DNA from: Candidatus Neoflavobacterium equi
GTDB taxonomy: Bacteria > Bacteroidota > Bacteroidia > Flavobacteriales > Flavobacteriaceae
Direction of reading: 5' to 3'
Assembly: GCA_018065745.1 (NCBI GenBank)
Contig: JAGHSS010000293.1
Coordinates: 1-7,530 of the forward strand
DNA length: 7,530 bases
Shown piece by piece: positions 1 to 4,806 of this stretch. A program made the translations under genes and the position numbers. Within the stretch, counting starts at the first letter, position 1. Each line of letters starts with the position of its first letter. Below the pieces are notes generated by a model. It saw nothing but the letters and a program-made list of their open reading frames with translations, was not told where the DNA came from and did not search any database.

Positions 1-289
1 CGTTTGGTGGGAAAAAGCTCAGCAAGATGCAGATGGGATAATTTTAGATGTGCGCACCACAGAAGAATACCAAGAAGTATCCATTCCCAATGCAGTCAAT
101 ATTAATATTTTTGAACAACAAGCATTTTTTGATTTTGTTGAACAATTAGATAAATCTAAAAACTATTACGTTTATTGCAGATCTGGTGCTAGAAGCGGAA
201 ATGCATGTCAAATAATGAACGATTTAGGATTTGAGAATGCTTTCAATCTTTCTGGAGGTATTCTTGCTTGGCAAGGACCAACTGTTTAA
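1..289 (+). CDS. Single-domain rhodanese-like sulfurtransferase (5' end outside window)
   Basis: Rhodaneses carry sulfane sulfur as a persulfide on a catalytic Cys and pass it to thiol acceptors, usually in the cytoplasm for short single-domain forms. The reading frame is open from position 2, so the start lies upstream of the window and 95 residues are visible. A GTG at 50 could be taken as the start, but it falls inside the conserved motif I-L-D-V-R-T-x-x-E-Y (visible residues 14-23), and the codons before it still read as rhodanese, so it is an internal Val. Further marks are the I-P-N-A-V-N-I segment (28-34), the active-site loop C-R-S-G-A-R-S with catalytic Cys at visible residue 59 (codon 176-178), and the C-terminal L-S-G-G-I-L-A-W motif. 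No signal peptide can be judged because the N-terminus is missing. The gene ends 2 nt before a truncated haemoglobin gene, which indicates co-transcription. The family call is firm; the physiological acceptor is unknown. Confidence 0.93.
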   Translation, partial: VWWEKAQQDADGIILDVRTTEEYQEVSIPNAVNINIFEQQAFFDFVEQLDKSKNYYVYCRSGARSGNACQIMNDLGFENAFNLSGGILAWQGPTV

Positions 290-291
290 GC

Positions 292-663
292 ATGCACGAT
301 ATTGAAACGTTAGCTGATATCAAAATACTCGTTGATGCCTTTTATAACAAGGTTGGCAACAACCCTTTAATCGGTCCAGTATTTCACGGCGTTTTGAAAC
401 AGCATTGGCAACCTCATATGGAGAAGATGTATCAGTTTTGGCAAACGGTTTTACTTGAAGAATATACTTACAATGGAAGACCATTTCCACCACATGCGGA
501 ACTTCCCATTTCTAAAGATCACTTTGATCAATGGTTGGCGCTTTTTAAAGAAACATTAAAAGAGCACTTTCAAGGACCTAAGGCTGATGAAGCTTATTGG
601 AGAGCTGAAAAAATGGCCATTATGTTTATGAGTAAAATAGCTTATAGAAGAGGAGATATATAA
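292..663 (+). CDS. Group III truncated haemoglobin (trHb3)
   Basis: This is a small cytoplasmic globin of 123 residues, normal for truncated haemoglobins. Comparison from memory with Campylobacter jejuni Ctb, the best-studied group III member, lets the haem pocket be assigned: B10 Tyr18 in F-Y-x-x-V, distal E7 His42 in W-Q-P-H, proximal F8 His68 in P-P-H-A-E-L-P, and G8 Trp81 in F-D-Q-W-L. The Y-N-G-R-P-F segment before the proximal His is typical of group III. Such globins bind O2 and NO and are linked to nitrosative stress or O2 handling; which applies here is not shown. The ATG at 292 is chosen over an in-frame TTG at 268 because it gives the expected family N-terminus and sits 2 nt after the rhodanese stop. 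The GGAGG near 253 belongs to the rhodanese Ser-Gly-Gly codons and is probably not a ribosome binding site. Transcription ends at the hairpin directly after the stop. Confidence 0.95.
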   Translation: MHDIETLADIKILVDAFYNKVGNNPLIGPVFHGVLKQHWQPHMEKMYQFWQTVLLEEYTYNGRPFPPHAELPISKDHFDQWLALFKETLKEHFQGPKADEAYWRAEKMAIMFMSKIAYRRGDI

Positions 664-698
664 AAAAAACCTGACTTGAAAAAGTCAGGTTTTTTTTT
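664..698. terminator. Bidirectional intrinsic terminator between convergent units
   Basis: An 8-bp perfect stem (670-677 CCTGACTT with 682-689 AAGTCAGG) closes a GAAA tetraloop at 678-681. It is flanked by an A-tract at 664-669 and a T-tract at 690-698, which can extend the stem by six A-T pairs. Read on the plus strand it has the GC-stem-plus-U-tract form of an intrinsic terminator right after the haemoglobin stop. Read on the minus strand it has the same form after the peroxidase gene, whose TAA stop (699-697) lies within the T-tract. The hairpin therefore very likely stops both converging transcripts. Confidence 0.9.
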
Positions 699-1845
699 AT
701 TTTGGCAACACCTCTGGTGCTGGTTCTCTATAAACAGTTGTGCTTATGGCTTCCAAGAAAGATTCCAAAGCATGAAGTTCTTCTTCATTTAAATTCAATA
801 CTTTTAGTATCTCAGAATTTCTTGGATACATGGGATCATTTTCATACCCCTTTTGTACAATTCTGTTGGGCATTCCTGCATTGTACATATTCAAAACCCC
901 TCTCAAAGTTGGGAATAAACCATTGTGCATATAAGGTCCGGTTTTTGAAACATCCCTAAGTGAAGGTGTTTTAAATTTACCTAAATCTGCACGGTTTTGT
1001 GAACGTGCATAAACCCCCAAATCTTCATATTTTCTTTTGTAGTAAGAAAGACCGACATTGTGAAACTGATTGTCTGAAAAATATCCAGAATTGTGACAGT
1101 TAATACATCTTGCCTTTGTTCTGAATAGATGTAATCCCGTTAATTCTTTGTCATTTAACTGTTTTGCATCTCCTTGAACAAAGAGGTCAAATTTACTTTT
1201 TTTGCTGGTAATGGTGCGTTCAAATGTAGCAATTGCTTTGATGATGCGTTCTTTAGTTATTTCTTCATCTCCAAAAGCTTCTTTAAAAAGAGGTTTATAC
1301 CCTTTTACTTTTTTAATTGATTTGGTTGCCAAATCAATATGGTTTGCCATCTCTGCAGGATCTTTTACTGGAAATTCAATTTGTTCTTCCAATGTTTGAG
1401 CTCTACCATCCCAAAACAGGGGTGTTGTGTAAGCTACGTTAAGTAAAGATTTGGAGTTTCTAATTCCCGCTTGTCTGTCGTGTCCATGAGAAACGGGTTT
1501 TCCATCTCCCCAAGCCAAGGCAGGATCATGACAACTTGCACAGGCAATTTGCCCTGATTTTGATAAGCGTGGGTCAAAAAACAACATTTTACCCAAAGCT
1601 CTTTTTTCTTTTGAAAAAGGATTTTCTTCTGGAAAAGGAATGCTTCCCAAAATCCCAATCTCTTTGAAATTAACAACAGATGAATCAATGGTCGCTTTTG
1701 GCCATAGACTAACATCGCCAGAACTATATAATTTTCTCAATTCTTCAATGGAGTAGTAGGTGGGGTCGTCGTGATTTTTATATTTGATTGAAAGCAACGA
1801 CGCTGAACATATTCCAATGGCTAATAAAGTAACTATTCTTTTCAT
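697..1845 (-). CDS. Di-haem cytochrome c peroxidase, periplasmic (bacterial CCP / MauG superfamily)
   Basis: Bacterial CCPs reduce H2O2 to water in the periplasm with electrons from small cytochromes or cupredoxins. The 382-aa product has a Sec-type signal (Met1-Lys2-Arg3, then a hydrophobic stretch to about residue 20). There are two c-type haem sites: C-A-S-C-H at residues 102-106 (positions 1528-1542) and C-I-N-C-H at 247-251 (1093-1107). Other family marks are L-F-F-D-P-R-L-S (88-95), F-W-D-G-R-A with T-L-E-E-Q (144-155), T-P-S-L-R-D (293-298) and P-Y-M-H-N-G (304-309). Met306 fits the sixth ligand of the high-potential haem in classical CCPs; MauG has Tyr there. The ATG at 1845 is preferred to the longer TTG start at 1869, because it begins a normal signal peptide 1 nt after the upstream stop (TAAGATG) and avoids overlap. 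It is the last gene of the four-gene unit, probably translated by coupling. A lipoprotein is unlikely because Ile precedes Cys13. Confidence 0.94.
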   Translation of the reverse strand: MKRIVTLLAIGICSASLLSIKYKNHDDPTYYSIEELRKLYSSGDVSLWPKATIDSSVVNFKEIGILGSIPFPEENPFSKEKRALGKMLFFDPRLSKSGQIACASCHDPALAWGDGKPVSHGHDRQAGIRNSKSLLNVAYTTPLFWDGRAQTLEEQIEFPVKDPAEMANHIDLATKSIKKVKGYKPLFKEAFGDEEITKERIIKAIATFERTITSKKSKFDLFVQGDAKQLNDKELTGLHLFRTKARCINCHNSGYFSDNQFHNVGLSYYKRKYEDLGVYARSQNRADLGKFKTPSLRDVSKTGPYMHNGLFPTLRGVLNMYNAGMPNRIVQKGYENDPMYPRNSEILKVLNLNEEELHALESFLEAISTTVYREPAPEVLPK

Positions 1846-1846
1846 C

Positions 1847-3406
1847 TTAATAAATAATAGCAATACCAAAATTGATATTTTGATTCACTTTGGTATTTAA
1901 ATCTTTGTAATAAGTTTCATATTGGTGCCCTGTTGCCATTAACGTCTGGTAATCTGCGAAAAGGCGAAGGTTTTTATTTTTATTCAACTTTACATCATAA
2001 TTAACATGTGCCGATGCAGCCATTTTAGTAGTGACATCAAATGCGTGATCTTGAAAGATTACGCGGTCTGCAAATGTTGTATTCGATGTTGTTGAACTAA
2101 AAATTAAATTCTCCTTCAAAGCTACATAATTAGAAAGACCTAATTTAATATTTATCTTATTTTTAGCATTATGTAAGACATCTGCATTAACTGAGGCGTG
2201 AACGTCTAGATAATTAACAGATTTGTTAGTATATGCTAATAGATCTATAAATTTATTTTCTGAATAAACAGCGCCCATTTCAATAGCATATAGCGTTTTG
2301 TCTCCACGGTTTTTAATAACTCCAGCATTGAATGTCAATTGGTCTGTTGTACCTCTGTAATTTTGACCATTTTCAATGACAGAAAAGTTATCTGTTTGGC
2401 TGGTTTTGAAACCCAAATCTGCTTTGAAATCCAGTTGTTCACCATCATACTTGTAGCTTCCAACAACTTCATGACTCAGAATTCTGTATTTGTAGGCTAT
2501 GTTTTTACTGTCAAAAAACACCTCAGAATTACCGTCTTTCACATAAAAATCATTCAGGTAATGTGAATAGGCATAGGAAACATTGAAAAGCTGTTTTTTA
2601 TCTTGATATTGATATCCAATACCAGATTTTTTATCCAACCCCTGTTGCAGGTATTTTGTGTAAGAGGGATTAAATAGAATGCGACCATATCCAGTGCTGA
2701 ATTTAGTATAAGTTTCTTCATATACTGGAGCATTTTGATATTTGTCCACATAGGTGATATCAGAAGTTTCTCTTTCGCGTTCCAATCCACCATTGAGGAC
2801 CAAACTGTGATTTCTGAATTTGTAACCAATAAATCCAACTCCACCAATCTTGTGTTGTGTGATCTGTGGTCTTGGATCAATTTTTCTGTAATTCTTTCCG
2901 TTTTTATAATTTATTACTGCACCAATTGAAATGTTGTTGTCAAAAGTATATGCAAATCCACCCTTTATGTTGTAGTACTGGTTGTCCCAATTCCCTTTTT
3001 TAGGAGCATAAAAATAATTAGGTGCTAACACCATTTGGTCTTCTGTTCTCTGAGATGAGAAATTAAATCCCAAACCTTCCTCTTCTTGTTTGACAAAGTC
3101 AAAACTTCCAAATACACGTGTTTTGGAATCATAGTTATAAACTCCTCTAGATGAAAAACGGTAATTGTTTATTTTCTCAGCAGTTTGAACACGTTTGAAA
3201 TTTAACTGTTTCGTTTGGTAATCAACCTGTGTTTGGGTGAAATTATTTAATTTCAGACCACTTGAAAACAGGGGATTTACCTCCAATTCTGAATAGGAGT
3301 TTTGATAGTATGTATTTTTAGTAACTGAGATACTATCGTGAAGTTGTGCTTGTACAGCACAACCCATCAATAGCATAAAAGAGTATATTACGTTTTTCGA
3401 ATTCAT
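1847..3406 (-). CDS. DUF6850-type outer-membrane beta-barrel protein
   Basis: The function is unknown. The 519-aa product has an N-terminal signal sequence with a probable cut after Val-Gln-Ala (residue 20, mature start Gln-Leu-His-Asp). The rest shows alternating polar and aromatic residues, many Tyr, Phe and Asn, short turn segments rich in Asn, Asp and Gly, and a C-terminal aromatic residue (I-A-I-I-Y), all typical of an outer-membrane barrel in Bacteroidota. No TonB-receptor plug or carboxypeptidase-regulatory-like domain precedes the barrel, so it is not a second TonB receptor. The DUF6850 assignment rests on overall appearance, length and its place beside a DUF4876 lipoprotein, a TonB receptor and a di-haem peroxidase, recalled and not searched. 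A Leu-Met-Gly-Cys at 13-16 resembles a lipobox weakly, but Met at -2 and the good signal peptidase I site make a lipoprotein less likely. The start ATG is 23 nt after the lipoprotein stop and the stop is 1 nt before the peroxidase ATG. Confidence 0.78.
   Translation of the reverse strand: MNSKNVIYSFMLLMGCAVQAQLHDSISVTKNTYYQNSYSELEVNPLFSSGLKLNNFTQTQVDYQTKQLNFKRVQTAEKINNYRFSSRGVYNYDSKTRVFGSFDFVKQEEEGLGFNFSSQRTEDQMVLAPNYFYAPKKGNWDNQYYNIKGGFAYTFDNNISIGAVINYKNGKNYRKIDPRPQITQHKIGGVGFIGYKFRNHSLVLNGGLERERETSDITYVDKYQNAPVYEETYTKFSTGYGRILFNPSYTKYLQQGLDKKSGIGYQYQDKKQLFNVSYAYSHYLNDFYVKDGNSEVFFDSKNIAYKYRILSHEVVGSYKYDGEQLDFKADLGFKTSQTDNFSVIENGQNYRGTTDQLTFNAGVIKNRGDKTLYAIEMGAVYSENKFIDLLAYTNKSVNYLDVHASVNADVLHNAKNKINIKLGLSNYVALKENLIFSSTTSNTTFADRVIFQDHAFDVTTKMAASAHVNYDVKLNKNKNLRLFADYQTLMATGHQYETYYKDLNTKVNQNINFGIAIIY
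1862..1897. repeat. 9-bp inverted repeat just upstream of the peroxidase start
   Basis: The arms AATACCAAA (1862-1870) and TTTGGTATT (1889-1897) are perfect reverse complements separated by 18 nt. The site lies in the last codons of the DUF6850 gene; its promoter-distal arm ends about 17 nt before the peroxidase ATG in the minus-strand mRNA. A competing 6-bp hairpin (1867-1872 with 1877-1882, loop TGAT) shares one arm. It could form mRNA structure near the ribosome entry site of the peroxidase gene, but the arms are AT-rich and also encode protein, so chance is quite possible. Confidence 0.4.
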
Positions 3407-3429
3407 GAGAAATTCTTTAAAATGACAAT

Positions 3430-4788
3430 TTAGTTAGCGAATCCTCTTGGATTTGCACGATTTAATTTTACAAAATCAGTAGCTGAGTTATTAGAATCTA
3501 ATAAAATAATACGTCCATCAGGAGCTATTTCTTTTGTTTTTCTAATCACAGATTGTGAGTTGTATGAAGCATCTGTAGCAGTGTAAGAAGCGTCAATTTC
3601 TGACGGCAAACACTTAGGTCTTGGAGATGCTTGGTTAAAGTTTTGAGTGTCTACACCGTCAATAATGACAGATACTGGAATTTGAACACAAAATTTAGTT
3701 GCACTCACAATTTCAGTAACATCCGGCTGGCTGTAGTTTTGATACAATGCAAAATCAGAAGCTCTAAAAATGATGTAACTATCACGTCCCAATGCATCCA
3801 TCAATAAATCTTTGTTACCTCCATAATATCCTGGACGTCCCCAATATGCAATGTTTAAATTTGGAACTGCAGGATTTTCAATATCATATTTGTAAGGTTC
3901 TTCCCCAATACTAATTCTAAAATCACCCAAGTAAGCTTCAAAGTCGGCACCACTTAAATCAACAGTCAAATCAGGATTGTTGATGTTGATTGGATTACCA
4001 GTCAAATCTACCAAAGGTGATTTGTGGTTCAATGCAGAACTTGCAACAACAATACTCGCACCTGGAAGAATTGGATATTGTCTTCCTCCACCTGGAATTT
4101 GAACAACATAATCTGCATATACATAATCTGTGTTTGCAGCGTTACCCATGCCTTGTAGTCCTATAGATTTACTCCAGTCATATTGTCCATTAGCCAAACT
4201 GAATGAAGTAACTGTGGTGTTGTTTTTTGTTTGTAAAAGCGCGATGTACAAACCATCAGCATAAATAGTTTCATTAGAGTTGTTGTAAATCTCAATGAAT
4301 TGATCTCTAAAACTAGCACCTTGAGTTGTATGTGAACCCGCATAGTAAATTTGTTTGATCACCAAATCTCCTAATCGAGCCGCTTTTAATTCAATCACAG
4401 TTGCGTTTAAATTGATGTTGACAACAACATTGTCAGCAACCCCGTTAAATACAACCTCAGAACTTGGAGCTGAATATCCAAAAAGTTCTGCAAATACAGA
4501 AGCGCTTAAGTTTTTAGATGCTGTAATATTATATGTTCCTGGTAAAAGTTGATTGAAATTTACAATACCGTTAGCATTTGTTGTTCCTTCAATAATATCT
4601 CCAGTGTTGGTATTCGTTAATTTAACCATACCACCATCAACTAATACGCCGCTCAAATTGTCGTCAGCATATTTTAATGTCACCTGATGAGAAACGGCTT
4701 GAAGTCCATTTCCTCCAGTTCCAAAGTCATCTTCAGAACAGGATGTTACAGCAAGTGCTGTTGCGAGAATTAAAAGTAATTTTTTCAT
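3430..4788 (-). CDS. DUF4876-type surface lipoprotein
   Basis: This is a 452-aa lipoprotein of unknown function. The signal sequence ends in a lipobox (Val-Thr-Ser before Cys17). The mature N-terminus Cys-Ser-Glu-Asp-Asp-Phe matches the acidic export signal known to send lipoproteins to the cell surface in Bacteroidota, so it is probably outside the cell. Residues about 33-130 look like a carboxypeptidase-regulatory or SpaA-like beta-sandwich: G-T-T-N-A-N-G-I-V-N-F followed by L-L-P-G-T-Y-N-I-T-A. From about 140 onward, G-D-L-V-I-K-Q-I-Y-Y-A-G and F-I-E-I-Y-N-N-S-N-E-T resemble the opening of lamin-tail-like domains, and D-S-N-N-S-A-T-D-F (431-439) near the end fits the same fold; this is my reading, not a search result. 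Only two Cys remain after Cys17 (367 and 393), a possible disulfide. It follows the TonB receptor by 18 nt with an A-rich leader before the ATG, so it is likely a surface partner of that receptor, perhaps for ligand capture. Confidence 0.83.
   Translation of the reverse strand: MKKLLLILATALAVTSCSEDDFGTGGNGLQAVSHQVTLKYADDNLSGVLVDGGMVKLTNTNTGDIIEGTTNANGIVNFNQLLPGTYNITASKNLSASVFAELFGYSAPSSEVVFNGVADNVVVNINLNATVIELKAARLGDLVIKQIYYAGSHTTQGASFRDQFIEIYNNSNETIYADGLYIALLQTKNNTTVTSFSLANGQYDWSKSIGLQGMGNAANTDYVYADYVVQIPGGGRQYPILPGASIVVASSALNHKSPLVDLTGNPININNPDLTVDLSGADFEAYLGDFRISIGEEPYKYDIENPAVPNLNIAYWGRPGYYGGNKDLLMDALGRDSYIIFRASDFALYQNYSQPDVTEIVSATKFCVQIPVSVIIDGVDTQNFNQASPRPKCLPSEIDASYTATDASYNSQSVIRKTKEIAPDGRIILLDSNNSATDFVKLNRANPRGFAN
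4723..4740 (-). other. Lipidation Cys and surface-export signal of the DUF4876 lipoprotein
   Basis: These six codons encode Cys17-Ser-Glu-Asp-Asp-Phe. Acidic residues directly after the lipidated Cys form the lipoprotein export signal described in Capnocytophaga, Bacteroides and Flavobacterium; the Flavobacterium johnsoniae form (Ser-Asp-Asp-Phe-Glu, from memory) is very close. It predicts transfer across the outer membrane to the outer face. Confidence 0.75.
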
Positions 4789-4806
4789 TTTTAGTAGGTT
4801 TATTTT

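Noticed and set aside
50..52. GTG as the start of the rhodanese gene
   Set aside because: It falls inside the conserved D-V-R motif and the frame is open with family-like residues back to the window edge, so the gene is truncated by the window.
253..270. GGAGG followed by TTG at 268 as ribosome binding site and start of the globin
   Set aside because: The GGAGG encodes conserved Gly-Gly of the rhodanese. The TTG start would add eight unlikely residues and overlap the rhodanese, whereas ATG 292 gives the family N-terminus.
702..959. Plus-strand open frame opposite the peroxidase gene
   Set aside because: It lies fully antisense to a well-supported gene and has no recognisable motif or leader.
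1846..1869. TTG at 1869 as the start of the peroxidase
   Set aside because: It would overlap the upstream gene and put eight residues before a normal Met-Lys-Arg signal peptide. ATG 1845 fits better.
2339..2566. Plus-strand open frame, with two others at 2735-2929 and 4355-4552, opposite the barrel and lipoprotein genes
   Set aside because: They are short, antisense to coding sequence, and without family features; they are expected by chance in such DNA.
3359..3367. Leu-Met-Gly-Cys in the barrel protein signal as a lipobox
   Set aside because: Met at -2 is unusual, and a good signal peptidase I site (Val-Gln-Ala) follows four residues later; a lipid anchor on a barrel would also be odd.
3395..3415. 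Short GAATT/AATTC inverted repeat around the barrel gene start codon
   Set aside because: Only 5 bp of AT-rich pairing, easily expected by chance.
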